From NCBI RefSeq assembly GCF_001625305.1, contig NW_017804131.1:881244-945243 (forward strand): 64,000 nt of DNA, given 5' to 3'. The stretch comes from Branchiostoma belcheri. Its lineage: Eukaryota; Chordata; Leptocardii; Amphioxiformes; Branchiostomatidae. Position 1 is the stretch's first letter, and every line of letters begins with the position of its first letter. A program made the translations under genes and the position numbers. The notes under the pieces were generated by a model. That model did no database searches. It was not told the origin of the DNA and saw only the letters and a list, made by a program, of their open reading frames with translations. Positions 28,171 to 39,905 of the stretch are shown piece after piece.

Positions 28171-28174
28171 TAGT

Positions 28175-28260
28175 GTCACTGACGAAAGGCAGAGCCAGTG
28201 GATGCTACCTGAAACGTCTGACCGTTTCCAAAATCATATCCAGTTGCTTGAGTAACTGTA
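28175..28260 (+). ncRNA. Hammerhead-ribozyme-like repeat motif 1
   Basis: The order is GTCA (28175-28178), CTGACGA (28179-28185), a 25-base stem-loop with AGGCAG against CTACCT (one mismatch), GAAACGTC (28211-28218) and TGAC (28219-28222), which is complementary to the opening GTCA. This is the layout of a hammerhead with a minimal stem III, as reported for Penelope-like retroelement repeats. One extra A before stem II departs from the consensus. The next 20 bases are shared with the copy at 49717. Activity is unknown. Confidence 0.4.
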
Positions 28261-28264
28261 TTTG

Positions 28265-31200
28265 GCGAATTTTGCGGGTGTTTTGGTGATTTCTTTCTAT
28301 ACCCTTTAAAACAAGACAGGAATAATAATTTTCATTTTTTCTTTCTTTTATGTTTTTTTTCAATTTAGCATATCGTCATGTTCTTTGCATTCTGGCATCT
28401 CGTTTGATAGTCTATCTGCATCCTAGACTTTGACTTCCAGTAAAATCGTCAACTTGTCAACTTTTGTTTTCCCCCAGCCGCAGGCATTTGCATTCATGAG
28501 TAGGCAAGTAGGCAACCTCGACCTTTATCTTTGCCGGGAACGAATGGGGCCTTAGGTCCAACTCATGACCATGCTTACGGGATTCAGGGATATAGAGCTA
28601 CTTCCCTTCCTAAGGCATGTTTCAGGGACATATATATCTTCATGCAAAGAGAAGAGGGCTAAGAAGGAATAATTAAAGGAATTTGTAAAAAAAAAGCATT
28701 TTCTTGCAAACATATAGAAGAAAAAAGAATACAAACCAGGCATTTCTATTCAGCGCAAGATGCGTAACAAATATGTATTAAGAAGACTTAACAGAAGAAT
28801 GAAGAACTAAGAATGAATAGACGTTTAAACGAAACATGATTGTAAAGTATATATATGCACAGTAATCCTATGACAAGTAACTAGTTGCAGCCCGGTCTTA
28901 GGTACTCGTTATGTCTATAATGTCACACCAAATGTCACTCATGAAGACTTTATGAGCGTTTCTAGTTCGCTGCCTCCTCTGCCTACATCTACTTTAATCT
29001 TTGATGAGAGGAAACACGTGCGGGAAATCTGTATTCACGCTGGGGGGTACTGTCACTCTAGGCGCGGTCATATTTGTGGTAGGATTTTAGGATTTTCAAC
29101 GATGTTTGGATAGACCTGGTCCTTAGGGTGCCGTCACCTCCATCGAAGGCGCTGTAGTGAGATTTTTGTGGTATGATGTTCAAGCAGTGACAGTACTAAA
29201 CACCAACAAGGACCAGACAAGGCAGGCAAGACAGCTGAATTTTGTACGACACATTCACAACTATCCCAAGAATGCCACCTTGATCGTGCGATGATCCTAC
29301 GATGGTTGTGACCGGGTACTTAAACGAAGCATTCGCCGGCGTTGCTCTTGTAAATAGCACCTTTATAACTTGTAATGACAAAGTTAATGACAAACTTACT
29401 AAATGTCACGATGACATGTACAAGCCTGACAGAACAACACTATTTTCCATTCTGAAAGAAACATACGATTTACATCCACGCTTTTGGTAGGTATCAAACA
29501 ATTTTTTCACCATTTAGAATTCGTGGAGAAACTTTCTACAACTTTCGTCCAGCAGCAAACTTTGCGTTATGAAAAGCAACTTGTCATATAAATCTTTCCC
29601 GTATGACATTTTATAGCATTTCTTCGAGGCACCTTACTTTTTGGCAAGCCAAAAATAAATTTTACTTCGTGCGCTCTATGCGTGGTATTACAAAACTCAG
29701 ATATATAGGACTGAGTAACGCACTGAGTTAAACTTATACTCCTCTTCCGCTACACTTTTCCCTCGGGAGGGGCTGTCGTCTTCCGTAACTGTTTGCACAA
29801 CTACAAATTTTACACTCAGCTGCGTTCCTTATGAAAGAAGATTTCACGGGTTGAAGCGAAGGTGTAAATATGAAGCCGAGACAGCGCCACGCCATTTCAG
29901 AATAACGTTCTCTCCGCAGTCGCACGTGAAGCGAACTCATGCGCTTGAAGGAATACAGATACAGGCGCTTCGGATGAACGCACGGCCACAGTTCGCCGAT
30001 TTCTCCGCGTATTCCCATGAGCTAGTGTGCTGCAAATGTCACAAATTTGGAGAGGGGACTAGTTATTGTATTAACAGGAGTTTGGTTATTGCGGAAGCCC
30101 GGTTCGCAATTGTTTCGAATAGCGTTAGGTGGGTGAAGATTACGAGGTTTAGGCTATGCATAAAAGGTTTAATTGTACAACGAGCTAAATAAAAAAGGTA
30201 AAGACGTTTTACTAACTGATGGAAAACAATGTTCAAAAAGTGCTTGACTCCCTAGAACGTTAACATTTGGAGCTGGTGTGTTACGCCGTAGGGTATACAG
30301 ATACCGGCTATACAGATACAAATTTCCCAGCTCTATATCGACGGATAGGAAAGTGTATAGATATCAAAGAAGTGTCAAACTGACATAGGACATGAACACA
30401 AACTTTGCTACTTTGATAATAGTAAAACTTGATTGCTCATGGTCTGAATATGAAAACGAAGACCGATGATGAAGCTTATCGCTATGTTTATTTATGAAAG
30501 AGAACTACGGTTTCATGTACATGTATGAAAAAAGAATCACGGCTTTCTTTGTGTATCTACTGCCCGAAGTACATATATCTGGCGCGCTCTTTGCGCACAA
30601 TTTCTTTTCGACCGCACGTGGGCAATTATGTTGTGGAAAAAAAACATAAATGCAGAGATGTTCGGCTAAATACATCACTCTTATCAGGCTCCAGACCCCT
30701 ACGGTTTAGTCTTAACTATGATAAGGCATTCTTGTAGTCATTTATAAGCCTACGAAGAGATCCTCTAGCCCCAGAAGGAAAATAAAAGTCACGAGTACAA
30801 ATTCCTTCATTACTCTACATCGAAGACACAAGGAGGTTGCCCTTAGCGCACGTTGATATACAGTACTAGATACTAGATATTCTGTGTATACAGCTCGCTT
30901 CTTCTCATATTACTGCTGACATTTAAGACAGGAGAGTTGTCGCTCACCAAGGAAAGGTGCAGCAGCACGAAATTAATAACAAAGCAACGGAGGAAGCCTC
31001 GACGAGTTCTCATAATAACTACTCGGCCGGCAAATTCATCTAGTGAATTTCGGCTGTCTAGTGAAATTAGAATCCGAGCGTGTACGAACTAGGAAAGGTG
31101 TGGTAGACTTTTCTTTTCTAACTCAGTTTTCAAGCGGCTGTTCCCTGGTATCTTTTCAGCTGGTATCTTGGTAAGAATCGCTTGCTAACATGACCAGGAA

Positions 31201-31759
31201 TACGGTCGCCATTCCATCTATGCCTGTACCATCTTGTACTTGTCTTTTATGAAGAAAAATCACTCGTTTGGAAAATAGCGTATCAGATGTTCTATTAATG
31301 CTCGGCCCTCCGTTTCGGGGAATATATGAAAATTTAACGCGGTCTAATAGAACGTTTCGCGGGCGACAGTTTTGGTACGGCTGCGCTAGGATTGCCTTCG
31401 CTCCCTGTCAATCAAAAATGTTTCCCATCTACACTTTAAAAGCCAAGTGGTTCCTCTTGGAAGACTGTTAGATTGTGAGGTTGGCAGAGGGCAGAATACA
31501 ACATGTCAAAAAGTTGTTAACACGTATGAAGGTCCATTTCCTTGCGTACCCTCGCCACCGTAAACGAGCATACAGATCGATGTATATATTATTGATAAAA
31601 AAGAGCGGGTCCGGGACATGTTTTCGCGGATTGCGGATCGAGTACAAACATGGTTATCGTACCTCTTACCTAGTTTTCCCCATAAATATCTGATGAGAAA
31701 GAAAATACACTACGCGTAATCTGGATGAGGTACAACATTCCGCTTGACAATGGGTTAAC
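28265..31759. other. Non-genic interval
   Basis: No exon could be supported. It contains one member (30271-30320) of a dispersed repeat starting GCTGGTGTGTTACGCCG. 29734-30192 has overlapping frames on both strands without motifs. Confidence 0.4.
30271..30320 (+). repeat. Dispersed repeat, GGTGTGTTACGCC family
   Basis: Shares GCTGGTGTGTTACGCCG and CCGGCTATACAGATAC with 34729-34784 (opposite strand) and with two tandem copies at 50446-50542. Confidence 0.75.
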
Positions 31760-31850
31760 CTGTGTGTAGAGGGCGGTGTCCCAGCGGGCGTGGTACATCG
31801 GTTTGCTGTCGTCCGTGGTGGCGGGTGCCCGGTAGTTTTTCATGGCCCGC
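31760..31850 (-). CDS. Possible first coding exon of an unrecognised gene
   Basis: An ATG in the minus-strand context GCCATGAAAAAC opens MKNYRAPATTDDSKPMYHAR and runs to DTALYTQ, ending at an acceptable donor CAG|GTTAAC (31760/31759). Third positions are strongly GC-rich (ACC ACG GAC GAC AGC), unlike neighbouring DNA. A CpG-rich segment at 31930-32220 lies directly upstream. No downstream exon was found, and the product is not recognised. Confidence 0.35.
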
Positions 31851-31929
31851 CGCTGCGCGAGTCTCGTACGCGATACAGGTAAAACCTTCAAATCAACGTA
31901 AAAAATGCTAAGACAACATCAGGAGTGAA

Positions 31930-32225
31930 CCTACCTCTTATACTTCAGAACCGGTCGCAGTTTCCCGGGTGGATCCACCTGCCTCCATGCTGACCGCTAC
32001 TCCCCACTGCGGATCGACACCGCGCTCCAAACTCCCAACCCGGCACCAAGTCCCGTCAGGACGGAACTGAGACAACAACGCACATCGTCTGAGCCCAGCC
32101 GTGCTCTCGCCGATTGACCGCCGTGCACCCTCGCCGCTGTCTCGCTACGTGGTGCTCAACGCGGGGCTAGCTCCGTCGCTACCGCTCGGGACTGATGCCG
32201 GGGAAATTTATGGGCGAGTGCATTG
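31930..32225 (-). promoter_or_regulatory. CpG-rich segment, candidate promoter and 5' UTR exon
   Basis: This is one of the most CpG-dense stretches of the window, with CCGAGCGGTAGCGACGG and CACGGCGGTCAATCGGCG. On the minus strand a donor AAGAG|GTAGGT lies at about 31936 and an A/T-rich CATAAATTT at about 32208. A short upstream frame starts with MEAGGSTRETATGSEV and stops before the donor. The layout fits a promoter with a 5' UTR exon feeding the exon at 31760-31850; this is an inference. Confidence 0.35.
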
Positions 32226-34728
32226 AGTCAGTTAGTTATAACAGTGATTGCTTTCCATAATTTTCTCTCAGGGCACAGCCCGCCCCATCAATCAATCAAT
32301 CCGCCTGGCAATATCACCCCTCCCCCTCCATGCGTTACGCGAAATGCCAATAACTCCGCCACTCGCTACCCTTTCACCAACGACGCTGACATTTCGCGCT
32401 ATTAAGAACAGGCCGGAAAGACGGGATCACAAGAGAAGAAAGAACCAGGAGATAAAGGGTCAGCCATAATTGGGTCAGAGATGGCCTTTCTCCCGTCTTT
32501 CTTTTGCGACCGGGACCAATGAATGGTGATAACGTAATTTGCCAAGCTACTAAGATATGCGGAGTTAAATGCAGCGGTAGGGCGCTTGACTTCTCGTAGT
32601 TCGCGCGGCGTCATTACGAGTAGATACAGACTAATGTACCACGTCGTTTATCTACAGTTTGGTGACAGCGACAGGCGGGTGTCATGAAAACTCGCTCCAT
32701 GGGGTCTAAAGACGGGAATTTGTAAACGTAAGCACTCTTCTGACAGGGTAGATTCAAAGGAAGCAAGGAAACGACAGCGCTAAGCTCAGACATATATGTA
32801 CAACACTGATAGCAACAAAGTCTTAAAGAAGTTTTCCTTACACCAATTTAAGATTCACACGAAGCTCACGTATGGTATGCGAAAATTATTTGACAGATAT
32901 TATAGCAATAATGCGTTATTGAAGTTATCCAACGCTTCATTCTAAACTAATGGGGATGACATTCTCTCCGTATGCTCTTAAGCTTAGTCTTGACACCTTT
33001 TGCCCCCTGTCCATTGCCCCGATGGAAAGTTTAGATTATTATGGTTACACGTTTTCCCCATCTGTAACCATCTGATAAGACAGGTTACGTCAGACACATA
33101 TCGACGCTACCATAAAAACTTAGTACTCCTCTCATACTTGCCCAAAAGGGGGTCACGTGTCAAACCACAGAAAAATGAAAACCACAAAGAATATTACTGC
33201 TCATGACCATCAAAACTAACGTCCCGGATGTAATTTCTACCGACATGCAATGCGGGACTGTAAGGGCAGCCAATCAGCCGAGCCTGTGATCTTTTTGTAA
33301 AACCTAGTCTGAAAATTAAAGAGATTAAAGGAGGAAATAGTAAAAACTGACCAAATACACAGAGAATATGACAAAAAGGCTAAACGTTATAATCATCCAA
33401 CATTAAGTAAATTGGGACTTACCCAAATTTTCGGCTAACTCCGTCTTGCTCACGGAATCAACCCGTCTACTGCAGCTTCCGGGACGTGACGTCAGAAACA
33501 CGTGATTGCAGCAGAGGGTCACACGTGTCAGATAACCTGTGTCGTCCCCCGTCTCTGTATACAGAGAATACTTCGCCAGTTTGGGGAGGAGTTGACCGAC
33601 TTAACTGCTTCATTTTTGCCCGAATTTGACTACTTTTTTTCCAGCCCACAGAAGGGTTTGTTGTAGACTTTCAGGATCTAAAACCAAGGAATCAGTTCAT
33701 CAACTGGTGCTAATAAATCGACATTTAACCATCGACCATGTGTTGTCGGTCAGTTAGTTCAACACACTGTGAGTAGATAGAAATAGATGAGCCCCTATCG
33801 CATGTATCAGTGCACCGTAAGGCAGCCATGGATCGATCGCTGGGTCCATGAGCCAGATCTGTACAACACAATTCTTTTGTACATGCTTTATTTGTATTGA
33901 TGGAATCCACTTTGTGGTGGGGCGTGCGCTGTAACAGTAGAGCTGGATTTTCTTCCCATCCATCCGTCTGAAATAATGAACAGGTTTTGTGTTCTCGTGA
34001 AGAGGGCTTTGCCTCTAGTCCCATACATCAAAACAAGGAACTTCCGTTTCAAATGACAATATTCTTGTCCCACTTGTCCCACTTCTGTGTAATGCGTGTA
34101 GGTGTCTGAGCCTTTTGTAATGTTCTGTATATTCCTAATATTTTTTTTCTTTCTTGCCGTCTAGATCTTGCCAAATACATTGTTGACGTCCGTTTTAGAT
34201 CCCATTTCAAATACTGACAAAATTGCTGACTTGATAGACTGGCCCACTGCTTTAAAAGCTTTTCCTGTACAAGCTTTGTACAACTCCGGTCTAACCTAGT
34301 TATAGTAAGCCGTTACATGTACAGCATACAAAAATCGGTACCACAGAAAGTTGGCCTGGAACCAGAATATCCACCAGCACCTTTGGCAAGTCTATGGATT
34401 TGTTCATTGTTAATTTGTGGTAGAACATAGGTGTCTTTTGATATGTCAGATAGTACTGGAGTCACGGGAGCTTGTTCTTTCTACCATCGCTAAGATGTCC
34501 GATGTGTTTTCATTAGCGCTTGGCTTAGCGTGCGTGGTTGAGCATGATAAGTTGGGAAGCTATATGGACTGTCATGATATTAGGTATGTGCCTGGGGTTT
34601 GAAGTACCGGTATACCGGTACCATAGAATTAACTATAGCTTTTGGGCTTCCTAGCGGGTTTTTTTGGTACTGCTGCGGAAATTCCTATTTTAGTATATAC
34701 AGCACATAGACGATTCTAAGAGAAGTCA
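32226..34728. other. Non-genic interval with a CRE/E-box cluster
   Basis: No exon supported. At 33480-33530 a full CRE (TGACGTCA), an E-box (CACGTG) and a second ACACGTGT lie within 50 bp, so it may be regulatory. 34604-34621 is a perfect 18-bp palindrome, GTACCGGTATACCGGTAC. Confidence 0.4.
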
Positions 34729-34784
34729 TCTGTATCTGTATCAGTATAGCCGGTATAACCGCCCATCGGCGTAACACACCAGCT
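34729..34784 (-). repeat. Dispersed repeat, GGTGTGTTACGCC family (minus)
   Basis: On the minus strand it reads GCTGGTGTGTTACGCCG, then GGTTATACCGGCTATAC and GATACAGATAC, matching 30271 and 50446. Confidence 0.75.
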
Positions 34785-35054
34785 TCACAGGCATGCGGTG
34801 CGGCGGCAGCTAGCTATATCACACCGAACGACTTGCGTGATAACAGCAATCAAGAACTTGGCAATGACAGATTGTCGCTATGACAGGTCATCATCGCCTA
34901 ATGTCGCAGAATTTTCAAATAGCTAGGTCTTATCAGAACCAATCGACGACAATGATCCCGTAAGACAGCTGAGTATTGTATGCCTATTCCAAGAAAACCC
35001 TCCGTTTGCGATCGCCCGACGTCTGTGAACAGTGTCTTGCACTACTCTAGTTAC

Positions 35055-35630
35055 CGGCAGAACGTACTACGCCTGCGTTATACCCGGATTTTTGTCGGTT
35101 TTTGTTGGGCGTTTCATCCACGGTTTTGGATGTCGAACGTTGCAACAAAATTTTGCCACGATATCTTTTCCCTCATGACATTTGAAAATCATGCACGGTA
35201 CGCGAATACGACCTTAAACGAGACGTTCTTTCGGAATGCTATGTGCCATATATTGCGGGTTTCGCGCAGGCGCAGTACATTCTGCTGACGTGTTCTGCCA
35301 AAACCAGCACGTCGGCAGAACGTACTGCACCTGCGCGAAACCCCTAATGTATTGTACATAGCACTTCGGCAGGACGTCTCATATAAGGTCGTATTCGCGT
35401 ATATAAGGTTAACATTCCGGCTGTAGTTTCCAAATTTTATGTCGGAAAAGATATTGTCTGCAATAGGCAAAATTCTGATGCAACGTTGACCAAACATCCA
35501 CAGAAAACCGTGAAAAATCAGGGTTTTGCGCAGGCGCAGTCCGTTCTGCCGACGTGCTCTTTGCACCATACATTACGGGTTTCGTGCAGGCGCAGTACAT
35601 GTACATTCTGCTGGCGTGTTCTGCCAAAAC
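35055..35630. mobile_element. Foldback element with about 240-bp inverted arms
   Basis: The left arm (35055-35292) and right arm (35308-35557) are imperfect reverse complements. Both carry CGCGAATACGACCTTA, CGTTGCA, AATATC/GATATCTTTTCC and the end block GCAGAACGTACTGC. They are separated by only about 15 bases. A further partial copy of the end block (TTTCGTGCAGGCGCAGTACA) follows at 35565-35630. There is no transposase frame, so it is a non-autonomous foldback or MITE-type element. The frames at 34980-35288 (+) and 35189-35633 (-) are produced by the arms and are not genes. Confidence 0.85.
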
Positions 35631-35634
35631 CATG

Positions 35635-38600
35635 GGTTTCTCCAGACCACCGTCACCAAACCGCCCCGTGACAGATGGACCGGCGGGAGATGATTATCCC
35701 ATCACGGCTCCCAACCTGCTGAGGGAGACCTTGGCTGAGCTTCGTTTGTACTCGATCACGATTTGACCGAAACCCCCGGCGTGCTTTTGAATCATTGAGG
35801 CGCTGTTCCGCAGAGATAATGGGGGGTTTAGAGGAGGATTAGTCCCCGACGCTGACTTGTATAATCCCACCGGCAATCCATCAAAGTCACTATCATCCCA
35901 CAGACTAGCTGTACGGGAGCTGGAACGAAGACGTCACCGAAAACAGTTTCAGTAAATGATTCATACGCTGAAATCGTGCAAAGATCGCCAAAGAAATTTA
36001 CAAAAGAACACTTATGTTCAACATCGTGATTGTTTCGTTTCTAGTTTTTGAAAACAGTCCACACGACTTTTTGAAAACAGAAGATTATGATGACAAGCAT
36101 GAACGGACTTCTTTGAAGTTTCACTTCAAGAAAGGGAATAAAAACGATGATGACGCTGTCTTATAGCTGCATCTTTATCATATGACAGAGAAAACTTTCT
36201 CATGTATCATGTACAAGAAAAAAATAGAATTCATACACCTTTCTACACTCAACAACAGCCCAATACATGTAATGCATCAAAGCAAAGTACAAAGGCAACA
36301 CTGTGATAAAATCTGTATCAATGCTAAAGCTCTTGATATTTTACCAAACTTTAGCGTATCCCGGGTTCCCGTTTTGCCACTACCCTGCACCAAAGTTGCA
36401 GATAAAGCCTGGAGGTGCCGTGAATGAAGATCGATGACCAGGTCTTAATCATCCGATGTCAGTGTCATGTTACATAAGTAATGAAGTTGGTAAACCATTC
36501 ACTTCAGTGCGCTGCCGCTTGTTACAGCGGCCCAGTGTGTTGTGGCAAGGTCTGCGGATGAATAATCGTCAGGTTCCACCTCTCCTACACGTCAGTTCAG
36601 GTTGTCTTACTTTGTTATCCTTTCCGGTTTGTGTACAGATACAAATGAGGATTGTGTTTAATCCTCTACTCTTACATGTCTTAATGACTGCCTCTGCGAA
36701 CCGGGATTAGTTCGTACATTTTGCATTACTAGCAGTTATCTAGTTATACCGAAAACTTCACGAGCTGAAGCCGTCTACTAAATCTTTTATTCGCCTTTGT
36801 CGCGGCGAGGCCGGCAGGTGGATCGGTTTAAACGTTGGCCCTGAGTAATAGGCATATTTCGTGGAGCTCATCCGGTGAATTATTTTCCGTTTGAAACGCG
36901 CTGCGAGGCCCCAGGTGCGCCATAAAATATTGAAATCATAGCCGCTCTGATAGCAGGAATGAAAATGTTATCGTGTGCTGCTGCTGCCTATTTTCACAAC
37001 TCTTACCATAACTCATCCTCAAAAGGCAGAAGATATTTAAGCCTCAGTTGGGTGCGTTCTGCGCCGCCATGGCATACATGTGTAGGTGTCCGTTTTTTTG
37101 TGAGGGTGGGTCACATTTGAAGATTTACCCATTGTAGGTGACTCGTATTTGGTGGCATTATATAACAACTTTCCATGAATACAGTTTTGTTGTTTCACAT
37201 CTCAACACTACTTAATTAACCATAGTATAAGTAAGATAGTTAAAGCCATAGGTCGACCATTAAGCAAGCGTAATAGATTGTTACATAGTTGGAAATGTAG
37301 GCGCATATACATATACAAATATATACAAATACATACAAATACATATAACATATAAAGCTTCCAGTACCTTCCAAGCTCAAGATGCATTGGATTCCTATAC
37401 AGGCAGATCGTGATATCATAATAACGCGTTAAAATTAAATAACCAAAACCATACCAATTGCCTGTAATGAATGATTGGTCTCCATAAATATCATCTGCGT
37501 TGGGCATCCACCTACCGGCCAGGTATATAAAACGCCTCGTCTTCAGTGGCAGATGATGTGGCGGCAATGCCGTAATGTACCGGCAATGGCAATCATACAC
37601 AGCTGTGTATAAACCTCATCTAATGATGATCATGCGATCCACTTATATGAAAAATTACATCAAAAGAAAACTTTAAATTGAAATGGGGACTGCAGCTGAG
37701 AAGCCAACACTTTGGGTAAGCAAGCCTTGCATTTCCTTTCATCCAAGTTATATCAGGAATGTCCAAACGTAAAGGAAAAGGTTACCTGAAATTCATATGG
37801 TAAACAGGAACTTTGGGAAGCCGAAATAAAATATGGACAATCACGCACTGGAATAAAGCACGTCTATCTTTCAGCAAGAGGGAGCATCTGGTACCTGCTG
37901 ACATGATGACACCAGACATATTCCTGTGCAGTAGCTCGGAGCACTCTCCGCACAACAAGGTGTTTGTCTGTGATAACCACGTCCTCGTGACCTGGTCGAA
38001 TCGTAATACGCCACAGCCCGCCATGATTTACACATTTCCAGATGTGCAAAGTAAGTTGTGTCGCGATATAACCCGACTTGACGAATGAGCAAGCATTTGT
38101 GTAGTGGAAATGCAATCAACTACATGAAGGTGAAGGGGTTGAATAAAGCTCTCAAGTGAGAGGAACTGTGGTCACTTAAAGAAGGTATGATCACTCAACT
38201 TACCAGGGATGCTAGGCAGAAGCTCTGCAACTTTTGAGTTTGAGGTATGAATCAGCCTGGCAGACTATGATAGTTACAGTTGTGGGCACTCATTACAGAC
38301 AACGGTGGGGAAGTTGAGGAGTGAGATAGGCGAAGGTAATTCCTCATTCGTTCCAGTTCATCGTTCCTGCTTTGTTCTCGGTTCACGAAGCGACAAAGCT
38401 AGATCCGAGAGGGGCCTAAACCTGTAAAAGTGTCGGATTAGTACGGGATTAAACGTCGTGTTGGGTAAATCCCTTCTTGCGAAGGTAGAGAACTGTTGGA
38501 CGAGGATAACATAGTGTAGTGGTACGGGCTGATTCATCTACCACCGTCATACCATGCCATACATCACTTACGTGTAGACAGGGGTATAATAAACACAAAA

Positions 38601-39060
38601 GGACGAACGTAGGAGGAATACCGCGGACGTAAGCGTAGTAATGGTGACTGACGTGCTTCCGAGAAAGTTCTTTACAATTTCTCATGAAAACTTCCCCAAA
38701 GTCTTCAACGCTACGCATGCAAGGTTCTAACAGATGTAGATTTGCGACGTAACGACGAAGAACAACGATGAATTATCTCATTTCAACACCTAAAAATACA
38801 GATAGAATAAAACAAAACAATCCGCATCATTCGTCAACGAAATGCGTCAAACCCACTGTGAGTTATACTTGAGAACACACAAAAGTTACCGTAAACTTCC
38901 GCGGAAGGATATCTCCTTCCTGGGAGGTGATAATGGAAATAGACAAAATGTACTGTTTCATTAAATACGTATAATTCAATATATACTTATTATTTTCTTA
39001 CAAAAAGATCCTTGATATACGTAGAGTATGTCAGCCTCGATGTCTCCTCATGCTTAGGGC
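35635..39060. other. Non-genic interval with candidate regulatory patches
   Basis: No exon supported; frames at 37208-37600 and 37782-38119 lack family motifs and several overlap. 36770-36965 is a GC-richer block with two CAGGTG E-boxes and an AATTATTTTCC homeodomain-like site. Confidence 0.4.
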
Positions 39061-39061
39061 A

Positions 39062-39135
39062 TAATACCTAGCCCTGTGCCCGATCGGGCAGTTTCCAAGA
39101 ACGAAAAGTATGATATAAAAGACAACAAAATAAAA
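39062..39135 (-). repeat. Dispersed repeat, copy A
   Basis: On the minus strand it shares TTTGTTGTCTTTT, TACTTTTCGTT and CTGYCCGAYMGGGC with 58003-58070 (+). It has no coding signature. Confidence 0.65.
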
Positions 39136-39782
39136 ACAAGTAAACATGAGTACTATTTGTGTACATTATTGTTATGAATCGTTTTTTACTCACATTCACA
39201 CAAACATCTCGACCTGACACCAGTTTGGAAATGTGCTCCAAGCATAAGCAGAGATCGTTAGGGGACCATGCGGGCTTACCCATGCTGCCCTACGGGTCAC
39301 CAAGATGGCGACCCCTTCAAACAGCCGGAGCAAAAGTTGATGAAATGTAATCAGATATCCATCAGTTGGACCTGAGTAATTCACTGAAATATTACAATCG
39401 ATGAATTTATGACACGCCAATTAGATACAGGGGTGCTGCGCTGTTAAGCAGGCCAGAGTTGATTAATTTTGTGTGGTAGTTGACTGGATGTAGCATCAAA
39501 CAAATATGCAAAGCTCATCATAACTTTTCGTAGTATTGTGGCCATAGGAAGTCTAACTTCGGTGGCAAGAACGAAATTTTCGACCAAGCCTCTGGTCTTC
39601 TTCAGGGTGGATAACCCACCCACCAATCGGTCAGAGCACGTGACTTCAGCAGCAAATTGGCTACAATCCGTCGCACGCCACGGGGCCGGGATGCTTGCAC
39701 CAATGTTTGTGATCCTTATCTATCAATGCTAGATAGATGAAAGTTTTAGTGCAAACTAGTGATAGTGACTTGGCGACGCACT

Positions 39783-39905
39783 TTCCAAAAAGACCTGAAA
39801 AATAGAGGGGTGCTACTGGCGGATGCTGATCATGAGAATCTGGCCAAAGACCGAAAAGAGTGGAGGAAACTTGCTGCCCAATGTGCTGCGCACGGGGGGA
39901 ACTAA
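39783..39905 (+). mobile_element. Non-LTR retrotransposon 3' ORF tail
   Basis: The frame reads FQKDLKNRGVLLADADH, then ENLAKDRKEWRKLAAQCAAH and a TAA at 39903-39905. The FxKDLK...AxDRxxWRKLAAQCA ending is a standard LINE ORF2 C-terminus. It is related to the fragment at 58117 (FQKDLRR ... KWKLAARCA). 5'-truncated and dead. Confidence 0.75.

Noticed and set aside
34980..35633. Similar 102- and 126-codon proteins on opposite strands
   Set aside because: Their similarity is explained by the inverted arms of the foldback element.
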